Of a stretch of DNA of 64,000 bases, positions 18,739 through 26,708 are shown piece after piece (the first letter of the stretch is position 1; every line of letters starts with the position of its first letter). A model generated the notes under the pieces. The model saw only the letters and a list, made by a program, of their open reading frames with translations. It was not told the DNA's origin and did no database searches. The DNA lies in the NCBI GenBank assembly GCA_021831785.1, contig JAKBMB010000016.1, positions 210,434 through 274,433 on the forward strand. Direction: 5' to 3'. The DNA is from Deltaproteobacteria bacterium. Its GTDB lineage: Bacteria > Desulfobacterota > Binatia > Binatales > Binataceae. A program made the translations under genes and the position numbers.

Positions 18739-20001
18739 ATGAGTTATGTCAGCGGGCTAAAATGCCGGGAGTGCGGCCGGGGGTACCCGGTCGAACCTCT
18801 GCACGTATGTGAGAACTGTTTCGGGCCGCTTGAAGTTGTCTATGACTACGCGCGAATCAAGGCCGCCGTGTCGCGCAGTCTGATTGAATCGCGGCCGCGC
18901 AATCTCTGGCGGTACAAGGAGCTGCTGCCGATTGAAACGGAGCCGCTCGCCGGGCCCAACTCGGGCTTCACGCCGCTGTTGCGCGCCGAACGGCTGGGCG
19001 CCGAGGTCGGGCTCAAGCAGCTCTACCTTAAGGACGATTCCGTCAACCATCCGACGCTTTCGTACAAGGACCGCGTGGTAGCGGTCGCCATCACCAAGGC
19101 GCGCGAGTTCGGTTTCACGACCGTATCGTGCGCTTCGACCGGCAACCTGGCCACCGCGGTGGCGGCGCATGCGGCGCGGGCGGGCCTCGAATGCTACATC
19201 TTCATGCCCGAAGGGGTCGAGGCCGGCAAGATCGTCGGCTCCGCGATTTACGGCGCCCACGTGATCACGGTCAAGGGCAACTACGACGACGTTAACCGGC
19301 TGTGCAGCGAGATTGCCGACAAGTATGGCTGGGCCTTCGTCAATATCAATTTGCGGCCCTATTACACCGAAGGCGCCAAGACCTTTGGCTTCGAGGTCGC
19401 CGAGCAGCTTAACTGGCGCCTGCCCCAGCATATCGTGGTGCCCACCGCCGGCGGTACGATCCTGCCCAAAGTGGCCAAGGCGTTTCGCGAGCTCAAGCAA
19501 GTGGGTCTGGTGCGCGACGGCGACTTCAAGATTCACTCGGCGCAAGCGGCGGGCTCGGCGCCGGTGATTCACGCGCTGCACCGGGGCACCGATCTGATCG
19601 CGCCGGTCAAACCGAACACGATCGCCAAGTCGATCGCGATCGGCAATCCCGCCGACGGCTATTACGTGTTGCGCGCGGTGCGTGAGTCGGGCGGATGGGG
19701 CGAGTCGGCGACCGACGCCGAGATCATAGAGGCGATGAAGCTGCTTGCCAGAACCGAGGGCATCTTTGCTGAACCGGCCGGCGGCACCACGCTCGCCGTC
19801 ACGCTTAAGCTCGTTAACCTAGGACACATCAAAAGCGACGAAAGCGTGGTGGTCTCGATTACGGGCAACGGCTACAAGACGCTGGAAGCGGTGATGCATC
19901 AGGTGCAGACGCCGTTCGTGATTGAAGCGCGCCTCAAAGAGTTCGATGCGCTCTTTGAACGGCTCAAAGACGGCAAAGTGGCCGCGGCCGGAGCCGCGTG
20001 A
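18739..20001 (+). CDS. thrC: Threonine synthase (with N-terminal zinc ribbon)
   Basis: A 420-residue fold-type II PLP enzyme converting O-phosphohomoserine to threonine. The N-terminal zinc ribbon uses C9/C12 and C24/C27. The PLP lysine is Lys110 in LSYKDRV. STGNLATAVAAHA is the phosphate-binding loop region and PTAGGT a later conserved segment. The ATG at 18739 follows AAGGTAGGA and lies five bases after the E1-like gene; upstream in-frame codons are not needed. Location directly behind a SAM riboswitch is unusual for a threonine gene. Besides ordinary threonine synthesis, a role at the phosphohomoserine branch point towards homocysteine should be considered. Confidence 0.9.
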   Translation: MSYVSGLKCRECGRGYPVEPLHVCENCFGPLEVVYDYARIKAAVSRSLIESRPRNLWRYKELLPIETEPLAGPNSGFTPLLRAERLGAEVGLKQLYLKDDSVNHPTLSYKDRVVAVAITKAREFGFTTVSCASTGNLATAVAAHAARAGLECYIFMPEGVEAGKIVGSAIYGAHVITVKGNYDDVNRLCSEIADKYGWAFVNINLRPYYTEGAKTFGFEVAEQLNWRLPQHIVVPTAGGTILPKVAKAFRELKQVGLVRDGDFKIHSAQAAGSAPVIHALHRGTDLIAPVKPNTIAKSIAIGNPADGYYVLRAVRESGGWGESATDAEIIEAMKLLARTEGIFAEPAGGTTLAVTLKLVNLGHIKSDESVVVSITGNGYKTLEAVMHQVQTPFVIEARLKEFDALFERLKDGKVAAAGAA

Positions 20002-20156
20002 GACCGGGTTTTTGTCGTTCGCGTTTTCGCGCCGTGCCGTAAGGTTTCGCCGCGCGCGCTTGACTCCGGGAACGGGGTTGCACGGCGCTGCAAGCGAACG
20101 ATTGTCGGCGCCCGCGCCGGCGCAAAGAAGCAAGGGAAGTAATAAAATAAATGATG

Positions 20157-20162
20157 TATAAT
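20157..20162 (+). promoter_or_regulatory. Possible internal promoter (-10 TATAAT)
   Basis: A perfect TATAAT lies in an AT-rich island inside the 216-base thrC to carrier-gene gap, 56 bases before the carrier ATG. No good TTGACA is found at the right spacing, so it would depend on an activator or the AT-rich spacer. A 6-bp hairpin, CGACGG / CCGTCG, follows in the presumed leader. Confidence 0.35.
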
Positions 20163-20217
20163 CGGGCGTCAGCGACGGATTGACCGTCGCCTTACGGGAG
20201 GCAGCAGGAAAAAGCAG

Positions 20218-20496
20218 ATGGCAGTGCAGATACGAGTTCCGACACCGCTTAGAAGATTTACCGGCGGCACCGACGTGGTATCGGCCAACGGCAGTTCGCT
20301 CAGAGAAGTGATCGACGACCTCGAACGCAGCCATCCCGGCCTGCGTGAGCGGCTGCTGGACGAAAACGGCGAGCTGCGCCGCTTCGTCAATATTTTCATC
20401 AACGGCGACGACGTGCGGTTTCTCGACCAGCTCAGCTCCCAGGTAAAGGATGGCGACGACATCTCGATCGTTCCCGCGATCGCCGGCGGCCGCTAG
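20218..20496 (+). CDS. ThiS/MoaD-family sulfur carrier protein ending in GGR
   Basis: A 92-residue ubiquitin-fold protein resembling CysO and MoaD. It shows the early RVPTPLRRFTGG strand region, the FVNIFINGDDVRFL segment and the C-terminal IVPAIAGGR. These carriers are adenylated at a terminal Gly-Gly and converted to a thiocarboxylate that donates sulfide. Here one Arg follows Gly-Gly, so a peptidase may have to expose the glycine. GGAGGCAGCAGGA precedes the ATG. The cysteine-synthase gene begins inside its last 47 bases, after AGGTAAAGG, which indicates tight coupling. Confidence 0.87.
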   Translation: MAVQIRVPTPLRRFTGGTDVVSANGSSLREVIDDLERSHPGLRERLLDENGELRRFVNIFINGDDVRFLDQLSSQVKDGDDISIVPAIAGGR

Positions 20497-21499
20497 CCAA
20501 CAGTTCCTGCCGACGGCGCGCGCAGAAAGCGTACTCGACCTGATCGGCAACACGCCGCTGCTCGAGATCGCCAAGGTCACCCATGGCCTATTGCGCCCAA
20601 GCGTGCGCATCTTCGCCAAGCTGGAGGGCTTCAACCCGGGCGGCTCGGTCAAGGACCGCGCCGCGCGCAAGATGCTGCAAGTGGGGCTGGAAAGCGGGGC
20701 GCTTAAGCCCGGTAAGACGATTATCGATTCGACCTCGGGCAATACCGGCATCGCCCTGGCCATGCTGGGCGCCGTGCTCGGCTACCCCGTCGAGCTAGTA
20801 ATGGCGGCCAACGCAAGCCGCGAGCGAAAGAAAATAGTCCGAGCCTTTGGCGCTAAAGTGACCTACTCAGACCCGCTCGAGGGCTCCGACGGCGCGATTT
20901 TGCTCTGCCGCGAGATTGTCGCCAAGGACCCGCAGCGCTATTTCAAACCCGATCAGTACAGCAACGAGGCCAACCCGCTGGCTCATTTCGAAACCACCGG
21001 CCCCGAGGTCTGGCGTCAGACCAACGGCGCCGTAACCCACCTGGTCGCCGGACTAGGCACCGGCGGCACCGCGATGGGCGTCGGTCGTTACCTCAAGTCG
21101 CGCAACCCGAAGATACGGGTGATCGGGGTCGAGCCGGACGACCCGATGCACGGGCTGGAAGGACTCAAGCATATGGGCTCCTCGATCGTTCCGCCTATTT
21201 ACCATGAAGAGGAGCTGGACGAAAAAATCTCGGTCAGCACCGAAGATGCCTATGAAATGGTCTACGCGCTCGGGCAAATCGAGGGCATCTTGGTCGGTCA
21301 ATCCTCCGGAGCGGCCCTGATCGGCGCGTTAGCCGTCGCCCGCGAGCTGAAAGAAGGATGCGTAGTCGCGATCTTTCCGGATCTCGGTGAGAAGTATCTC
21401 TCGACCAACCTCTGGATCGGGTGGCAAAGCTGGAATCGCAGCCGCCTCACCCGACTGTTAGCTAAATGCAGGAACGAGTCCGCGAACGCTACTACCTGA
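20450..21499 (+). CDS. cysM: Cysteine synthase / CysM-like PLP enzyme
   Basis: A 349-residue fold-type II PLP enzyme. The first 25 residues overlap the carrier gene and are probably not part of the fold, which begins at SVLDLIGNTPLLEI. The PLP lysine is Lys68 in NPGGSVKDRAA. The substrate loop is TSGNTGIALAML and the phosphate-binding loop GLGTGGTAMGVG. It resembles CysM of Mycobacterium, which uses a CysO thiocarboxylate with O-phosphoserine. Adjacency to the carrier gene supports a thiocarboxylate-dependent reaction, but whether the acceptor is a serine or a homoserine ester cannot be read from sequence. Its 3' end overlaps the NIL gene by 34 bases. Confidence 0.88.
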   Translation: MATTSRSFPRSPAAASQQFLPTARAESVLDLIGNTPLLEIAKVTHGLLRPSVRIFAKLEGFNPGGSVKDRAARKMLQVGLESGALKPGKTIIDSTSGNTGIALAMLGAVLGYPVELVMAANASRERKKIVRAFGAKVTYSDPLEGSDGAILLCREIVAKDPQRYFKPDQYSNEANPLAHFETTGPEVWRQTNGAVTHLVAGLGTGGTAMGVGRYLKSRNPKIRVIGVEPDDPMHGLEGLKHMGSSIVPPIYHEEELDEKISVSTEDAYEMVYALGQIEGILVGQSSGAALIGALAVARELKEGCVVAIFPDLGEKYLSTNLWIGWQSWNRSRLTRLLAKCRNESANATT

Positions 21500-21714
21500 C
21501 CTATCCTAGCGCCCTGATAAGAGAGCCGATTCTCTATCGTTTGGTCAAAAAGTTCGACCTCGTCTTCAATATCCGAGGCGCCAGCGTCTCGGACGAGGTC
21601 GGGCTGGTAGCGGTGGAGTTCGAGGGGCCGGCGAGTCAGGTCGAGGCTGCGATCAAATGGCTGAGGCAGACCGGGGTCGCGGTCGAGCCGATCGAGAAGA
21701 ACGTCATCGAATAG
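21466..21714 (+). CDS. Stand-alone NIL domain protein
   Basis: An 82-residue protein consisting of one ferredoxin-like NIL domain. The signature region EPILYRLVKKFDLVFNIRGA and the C-terminal AIKWLRQTGVAVEPI match the domain that binds methionine at the C-terminus of MetN ABC ATPases and that also accompanies homocysteine synthesis proteins in anaerobes. It starts inside cysM with a 34-base overlap. A regulatory or substrate-delivering role linked to methionine is inferred from the domain and from the riboswitch at the head of the operon. Confidence 0.85.
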   Translation: MQERVRERYYLTYPSALIREPILYRLVKKFDLVFNIRGASVSDEVGLVAVEFEGPASQVEAAIKWLRQTGVAVEPIEKNVIE

Positions 21715-21859
21715 GCGGTCGCGGCGCGGACGTACTAAGAACGCTGCGGCAGACGTCGCCTAGCTTCAACTGCGCCGGCCGGCGCGACTCGTTGCGCGCT
21801 TCGCCCGTGGCTTGAACCCCGGCGGCGCTTTCGCGGCCGCTCTTCTGCCCGCTTTTACG

Positions 21860-22759
21860 ATGCTCAGCGACGCTCAAATAGACCGCTACAGCCGTCAGAT
21901 TGTGCTGCCCCAGATTGGTGGCCGCGGCCAGCAGCGCCTACTGCGCTCGCGGCTCGTTCTGATGAGCGGCTTGAGCGAACTTGAGCCGGCGCTGTCGTAC
22001 CTGGTTGGCGCCGGCGTAGGCACGCTTGATATTCGTTCGACCGCGAGCGTCCAAGACCGGCGCCGGATTGGCGTTCGGATGCGCGATCTCAATCCGGAGG
22101 CGCGGCTCATCTGGGGCGAAGAAGGGCGACGTGCGGGCCGCAAGGCGCAACGCGCGCCCGACGCACTGCTAGTCCTGGACGCAGGCGAGGCAGCGATTGG
22201 CCTTGAGAAGCCGGAGTTCAGTACGGCCGCCGAGCGCGAAGCTGCGCATCTGGAGCGCCTATTTGGCAGGATGAATCGGCAGGCCGCTCGGACCGCGCTG
22301 CAACTTGACAGCGCCGCGCGCCACCACGGCGGGATCGGCCGGCCAAGCGGCGTTATCCAGCGGCGGATCGGCGGCGTCGAGCGGCAAAGCGTCACCGCCT
22401 TGCGGAAAAACAGCGCCCTCGGGAAGCAAAGCGACGGTATCGCGGCGCACAGCGTGCACGCACAATACCTGCGGCTGGCGCCGGCACCGACGGTTGCGGC
22501 CCATCTGGCCGAACCGCTCGAATTAGTAGTGATTCCGTCGCGCCCGCCGTGCCTTGAATGCATCGGCGCTCGCTGCCTGGAGCCGGTTGGGCCGCGCGCC
22601 GGCGATTGGGAGCTGGTCGCGATGATGGCCGTCACCGAAGCTCTAAAGCTGCTGCTTGGAATCGGTCCTCCGTGCGCAAACGTGACGCGGATTTGCGGCT
22701 TAACCGTACAGCTTGCACGTCCGAAGCCGCGCGCAGGATGCCGCATTTGCGCTAGCTAG
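21860..22759 (+). CDS. Degenerate E1-like (pseudo-ThiF/MoeB) protein
   Basis: A 299-residue protein with ThiF/MoeB features only at its ends. RYSRQ occupies residues 9-13 and the zinc cysteines are C231/C234 (CLEC) and C294/C297 (CRIC). Where MoeB has GxGGLG this protein reads LMSGLSELEPALSYL, and the downstream aspartate of the ATP site is not evident. It should therefore not bind ATP on its own. The middle (about 105-220) is basic and unlike the family. The ATG at 21860 gives the canonical N-terminus; a TTG at 21812 is possible. It could be a structural partner that lends its arginine to the first E1-like enzyme, or a decaying paralogue. Confidence 0.65.
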   Translation: MLSDAQIDRYSRQIVLPQIGGRGQQRLLRSRLVLMSGLSELEPALSYLVGAGVGTLDIRSTASVQDRRRIGVRMRDLNPEARLIWGEEGRRAGRKAQRAPDALLVLDAGEAAIGLEKPEFSTAAEREAAHLERLFGRMNRQAARTALQLDSAARHHGGIGRPSGVIQRRIGGVERQSVTALRKNSALGKQSDGIAAHSVHAQYLRLAPAPTVAAHLAEPLELVVIPSRPPCLECIGARCLEPVGPRAGDWELVAMMAVTEALKLLLGIGPPCANVTRICGLTVQLARPKPRAGCRICAS

Positions 22760-22819
22760 CCGCGCCTCGACCGAGCGCGAGCAGCCGGGGCGCCGGTTTG
22801 CGCGCACGGCGCGCCGGAA

Positions 22820-23233
22820 CTATTGAAGCGGCGGCTCGCCGGAACCGGCGACGGCGATAGGCGAGCCGTGATGGACGACCATGTACCATCCCGAACCGCT
22901 TCGCCGGTAGACGTTGGTGGCGAGCACCTGGGTGCGCATGATGCCGTCCGCGCTTTTCTGCGTCAGGTTTTCTTGCACCACCACGACCGCCAAATCTCCG
23001 CCCACAAGCACCGCCGGCTCGACCAGCTCAAAGCGCATCTCAAAGGTGGCTTCGAAGATGCGCTCCCAACTCTCCATCACGGGACCCCATCCGACCAGCC
23101 GGCGCCATCCCGGGTGAATGCAAATAATCGTCGGCTCCTTAAGCCACACCTTTTCCATCTGCTCGATGTCCAGGCTCTCAAAGGCGCGGTAAAAGGCGCG
23201 ATTCGCGTCTAGCACCGCTTCTTGCTCAGTCAT
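22820..23233 (-). CDS. SnoaL/NTF2-like protein (DUF4440 type)
   Basis: A 137-residue cone-shaped alpha+beta protein of the NTF2-like superfamily. The N-terminal helix region AVLDANRAFYRAFESLDIEQM, then CIHPGWRRLVGWGPVMESW and VYRRSGSGWYMVVHHGS, is the usual order in SnoaL_3 members. These proteins bind small hydrophobic ligands or act as small isomerases; no specific catalytic residues can be assigned. It converges with the sulfur-carrier operon, leaving 60 bases between the stops. Confidence 0.8.
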   Translation of the reverse strand: MTEQEAVLDANRAFYRAFESLDIEQMEKVWLKEPTIICIHPGWRRLVGWGPVMESWERIFEATFEMRFELVEPAVLVGGDLAVVVVQENLTQKSADGIMRTQVLATNVYRRSGSGWYMVVHHGSPIAVAGSGEPPLQ

Positions 23234-23520
23234 GGCGCAGGCGCAACCTCGAATCTCGGGTCATTACGGCCGGGCCCCGGCGCCCGGCCGGCTCCGGTTA
23301 GGACCTACCTGACGATAGTGACGTATTACGGCGGTTATACGCGAAAAAGCAGTGAGACAAAAGGTTTGCCCCCCTGATGAGGGGCCGGCCGGCGACGCAG
23401 CACCGAGTTATTAGTTTTGAGACGCTGCGCATTTAGTTTCAGCGCGACGCGCCTATCTGCCGCATGCTGCCCGTCGCGGCACCGGCAGCGGAGCTTTTTC
23501 GCCCGCTGCGCTCAGAGCCG

Positions 23521-23889
23521 GTGAATTTTTGGCAAGCTGCCGCATCTCGCCGTAGGCTGCACCCTCACCCCAACCCTCTGCCGCAAAACGATGCGGGCGA
23601 GGGAGCACAAAGAGCGCCCATCCTATCACCTCTCCTGCACTCGCGGCGGAAGTCCGCGCGCGCAAGCCGGGAGGGTTCGGAGCGCGAATTACGAAGCGTA
23701 ATTCGCGCTCCGAGTGAGGGGGTGCAGCGCTAAAGGCGTTAGACATGGGCCGAAGCAGTAGTAGGGCGGGCCGCCGTGCCCGCCATAATGCGCGGGCGCC
23801 ACGCCCGCGCGGCCAATGACCACCCACCGGCCGGGCTGGCACCGCGGCCACAGGGCGGGTACGGCGGCCCGCCCTACTCAAAAAATCAC
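23521..23889. mobile_element. MITE-like element, copy 2, enlarged by internal insertions
   Basis: The left end GTGAATTTTTGGCAAGCTGC matches copy 1. The right end is CAAAAAATCAC after the core GGGCGGGTACGGCGGCCCGCCC. A second right-end-like segment (CAAAAACTCACAAACTCTC) lies about 40 bases further. The interior contains a palindrome at 23679-23711 with 15-bp arms GGAGCGCGAATTACG / CGTAATTCGCGCTCC and a 3-base loop. It fills most of the 730-base gap 23234-23963, in which I see no gene. Confidence 0.6.
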
Positions 23890-23963
23890 AAACTCTCAGA
23901 ATGACCCCGAACGCTAACGATCAAAAACTCACAAACTCTCAGGGCGGCCGCTTCGCCGCCGCT

Positions 23964-24542
23964 TCAGCGCATAATATGTGGCGGTTCGACGTGAACCGCC
24001 GGCGCGGGTGCCGCCCTTTCAGGCGTCGGATGAGCGAGACCTGAGCCTTTCGACGGCACACCGGCGACATAGGGCAGCGGCAAGAACATCGGCATCCCAA
24101 ACCACAGCGGGTTGAACCCGTAAAGCATCGTTCCCTGCTGTTCCATCGCCGCCTGCTCGTACTCCTGAATTTCCTGCTGTTGGAGTTTCAGAAGTTCGAA
24201 CTGCTGGTAAGCTTTCTGGTCGCCCTCGTACACGCATCGGCAATCGTCCGGGTCGGAGTACCAGAAAACCATGCCGTTTTTGGTCGGGTAGTGGCGAATC
24301 TCGTGGGATGGAAGCTGGCGCAAGATATCCAACTTTTGCGCCGTATCCGCTTGCACGGGCTTAAAGCCGGCAGCGGTCAGCAGGGCTTCGATCTGTTGCG
24401 GCGCTTGCGCGCTTTCAGCCGGCGAGCCGCGGTACGTAACGCATCCGGCGCCGAGTAGCGTCAGTGTGAACAAGGCCAGGGCACACGCTCCAAGGACGAG
24501 CGGCCCACGGCCGGAGCAACGCAAAAGCAATCTCGCTTCCAT
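23964..24542 (-). CDS. Hypothetical lipoprotein
   Basis: A 192-residue protein of unknown function. The long N-terminal signal ends in LLGAGC (Cys34), a lipobox. The middle carries a helical region that may resemble a cofactor-independent periplasmic adaptor: QLPSHEIRHYPTKNG, then DPDDCRCVYEGDQKAYQQF with two cysteines, then a Gln-rich coiled coil (LLKLQQQEIQEYEQAAMEQQ). The C-terminus is Pro/Ala-rich. It is divergent from the calcium-repeat lipoprotein gene at 24716. Confidence 0.72.
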   Translation of the reverse strand: MEARLLLRCSGRGPLVLGACALALFTLTLLGAGCVTYRGSPAESAQAPQQIEALLTAAGFKPVQADTAQKLDILRQLPSHEIRHYPTKNGMVFWYSDPDDCRCVYEGDQKAYQQFELLKLQQQEIQEYEQAAMEQQGTMLYGFNPLWFGMPMFLPLPYVAGVPSKGSGLAHPTPERAAPAPAVHVEPPHIMR

Positions 24543-24715
24543 CTCTTCGTAGTATTTCCAGTTGGAGGTTCGATGAGCAAATCATGCACTCCCCGCCACT
24601 AGCAAGGCATTAGCGAACGTCTTAATGTTTGGCCCAGCCGCATACGGCGGCCGCGGCGCGCGCGGAAGCCGGCAGGCGTTGCCAAGCGGCCGCGCGCGTG
24701 CCTATAAGGTAAAGA

Positions 24716-25192
24716 GTGAAACGGCGGGCGATGATAAGCCTGGCCTTTGCGCTCCTGCTTGGCGCCTGTTCGCGCGAGACGCCGGCGGGCCCGCCGCTCG
24801 GCGCGCCGAGCGTGGGCGCGCGCGGCCGCGCGGTCGTATTTCGTAACGGCGAGCACGAAATGAAAGTGGCCGTGGACGCCAACCACGACGGCCGGCTTGA
24901 CCTGGTTAAGACTTACCACGACGGACGCCTGGTCAAGGTTGAGCAGGACCGCAACGCCGACGGGCGCGTCGACCTAGTGCAGGAATACCGCCAGAACGAG
25001 CTCTCGCGCGAAGTGCGCGACGACAACTTCGACGGCAAGCCCGAGACGATAAACACCTACCGCAGGGGCAAGCTCGCGATCGTCGAGCGGGACCCCGACG
25101 GCTGCGGATGGGCGGACCGCACCGATTACTACGACGATAACGGCAAACTGGTGCGCAGCGAAAAGCGCGCGCCGGACGCTGCTGCGCGCTGA
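24716..25192 (+). CDS. Lipoprotein with EF-hand-like Asp-rich repeats
   Basis: A 158-residue predicted lipoprotein (lipobox LLGAC). After a short linker it has four repeats of about 22-24 residues whose turns read DANHDGRLD, DRNADGRVD, DDNFDGKPE and DPDGCGWAD. These are excalibur/dockerin-type calcium-binding loops (DxNxDGxxD). Between them lie beta-like segments such as TYHDGRLVKVEQ and EYRQNELSREV. The arrangement suggests a calcium-stabilised surface repeat protein; function is unknown. No ribosome binding site stands out. Confidence 0.72.
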   Translation: MKRRAMISLAFALLLGACSRETPAGPPLGAPSVGARGRAVVFRNGEHEMKVAVDANHDGRLDLVKTYHDGRLVKVEQDRNADGRVDLVQEYRQNELSREVRDDNFDGKPETINTYRRGKLAIVERDPDGCGWADRTDYYDDNGKLVRSEKRAPDAAAR

Positions 25193-25218
25193 CTCCGGCG
25201 CGTTCTCGGCCGCGAGCC

Positions 25219-25404
25219 GTTTTCTGCCCCCTCGCCCTTTGGGAGAGGGCGCGGGTGAGGGTGCTGTTTCGGGCCGCGTGGCACAACAGAGGTTCGGGCC
25301 TGCGGCCCGAAAGGCGGGCACGGCGGCCCGCCCCACTGAATAAAGAGAAGCAAGGCGGGCACGGCGGCCCGCCCCACCAGAACCAGCAGGAGGCGGGCAC
25401 GGCG
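25219..25404. repeat. Cluster of palindromic intergenic repeats
   Basis: The cluster starts with a CCCTCGCCC-TTT-GGGAGAGGGCG-type palindrome at 25219-25267. A 45-base unit at 25293-25337 (TTCGGGCCTGCGGCCCGAA followed by GGCGGGCACGGCGGCCCGCC) is identical to 40639-40683. The GGCGGGCACGGCGG core then repeats twice more, at about 25353 and 25393. No gene is present between the convergent lipoprotein and Nramp genes. Confidence 0.75.
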
Positions 25405-25475
25405 GGGGAAGGAGATGGGAGCGGCCACGCGGCTGCGGGGCGCAAGTGGCGGGAGGTGGGCAAGGCGAGGCGGGG

Positions 25476-26708
25476 TCAGTGGAGCAGGGAGAGGAGCAGC
25501 GCGACGTTAAAATAGAGTATGGTCGCGGTGGCGGCGGCCGCCAGCGTGTTGCCGATAACGCCGTTGGCCTGCTCGCCCATCACCGCGCGGCGCGCGCTCA
25601 GTACCACCAGCGGCACGAGCGCGAACGGAATCAGCACGGAAAGCACGGCCTGGCTGCCGATCAGCACCAGGTAAGGGTCGGCGCCGTAGCCGATCATCAG
25701 CAGCGCCGGCGCCAGCGTAATCGCGCGGCGCAGGAACAGGCTCATCCGCTTGCCGAAAAAACCCTCGAAGACCAGTTGGCCGGTGAGCGTGGCCGCGGTC
25801 GAAGAAGAGATACCCGCCGCCAGAAGGCCGATGGCGAAGACTTGCGCCGCGCGCGCGCCCAGCAGCGGCACCAATGTGGCGTGGGCCTGCTCGATCGACG
25901 TTACCACCTGACCGCGGCTGAAAAAGGCCGCGGCGGCGGTCACCAGAATAGCGGCGTTGATCAGCCAGGCGCTGTTGAGCGCGACGAGCAGGTCGAAGAG
26001 CGTCGGTCCCAGCGCTCGCGCGCCTTCGCGCGCGTAGCCCTCCTTGCGCACTATCGCGGAATGCAAAAACAGGCTATGAGGCATCACCGTGGCGCCGAGG
26101 ATTCCCGAGGCAATCGCCGCGCTCTGCCGGCTAAGCCGCGGCACAACCGTACCGAGCAAAACGGCGCCCCAATGCGGGCGAACGATCAAAAGCTCGATTA
26201 TGTAACACAGGCCGACCACACCGACCAAGCCCATTATCACGCGCTCGACCACGCGGCTGCCGTAGCGGTAAAGGGCCAGGATGCCCAGCGCGCCGGCCAC
26301 GCTCAGCGCGATCGCCACGCCGCTGCCAACACCGAAAAGCAGCTTAAAGCCCAGCATCGCGCCCATGAACTCGGCAAGGTCAGTGGCCACCAACGCCAGT
26401 TCCGCGCTGACCCAGATAAGCCATCGCGCGGGCGGTCGAAAATGGCGCCGGCAGTTCTCGGCCAGCGACCTTCCGGTCACCATCCCAAGCCGCGCGGCGA
26501 AGCTCTGCACGACCAGACCGATAAGGTTGCTGACCAGGATCACCCACAAAAGCCGGTAGCCGAAGCGGCTCCCCGCCTCGAGGTCGGTGGCCCAGTTGCC
26601 GGGGTCGATATAGCCGACGCCGACCAGGAAGGCTGGGCCTAGGTAGGAAGCGCGCCGGGCCCATCCGCGGGGCTCGTCGGCGTCCGGCAACTTAAGCTTA
26701 GCTTCCAT
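25476..26708 (-). CDS. mntH: Nramp-family divalent metal transporter
   Basis: A 410-residue proton-coupled Mn2+/Fe2+ importer of the inner membrane with about eleven hydrophobic segments. The metal-binding motif of helix 1 is D35PGN38. Helix 6 carries M209PH211 followed by Ser, where Asn is also common in the family. The conserved cytoplasmic motif GQLVFEGFF is present near residue 320. Length is normal. I looked upstream for a yybP-ykoY or MntR-type element and saw none. It stands alone between repeat-rich gaps. Confidence 0.92.
   Translation of the reverse strand: MEAKLKLPDADEPRGWARRASYLGPAFLVGVGYIDPGNWATDLEAGSRFGYRLLWVILVSNLIGLVVQSFAARLGMVTGRSLAENCRRHFRPPARWLIWVSAELALVATDLAEFMGAMLGFKLLFGVGSGVAIALSVAGALGILALYRYGSRVVERVIMGLVGVVGLCYIIELLIVRPHWGAVLLGTVVPRLSRQSAAIASGILGATVMPHSLFLHSAIVRKEGYAREGARALGPTLFDLLVALNSAWLINAAILVTAAAAFFSRGQVVTSIEQAHATLVPLLGARAAQVFAIGLLAAGISSSTAATLTGQLVFEGFFGKRMSLFLRRAITLAPALLMIGYGADPYLVLIGSQAVLSVLIPFALVPLVVLSARRAVMGEQANGVIGNTLAAAATATILYFNVALLLSLLH

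Noticed and set aside
23679..23711. Intrinsic terminator
   Set aside because: The 15-bp hairpin is strong but has no T-run and lies inside a repeat element between unrelated genes, so it was kept as a repeat feature.
25446..26642. Plus-strand open frame of 398 codons
   Set aside because: Antisense to the Nramp transporter gene, with Gln/His/Arg-rich nonsense sequence.
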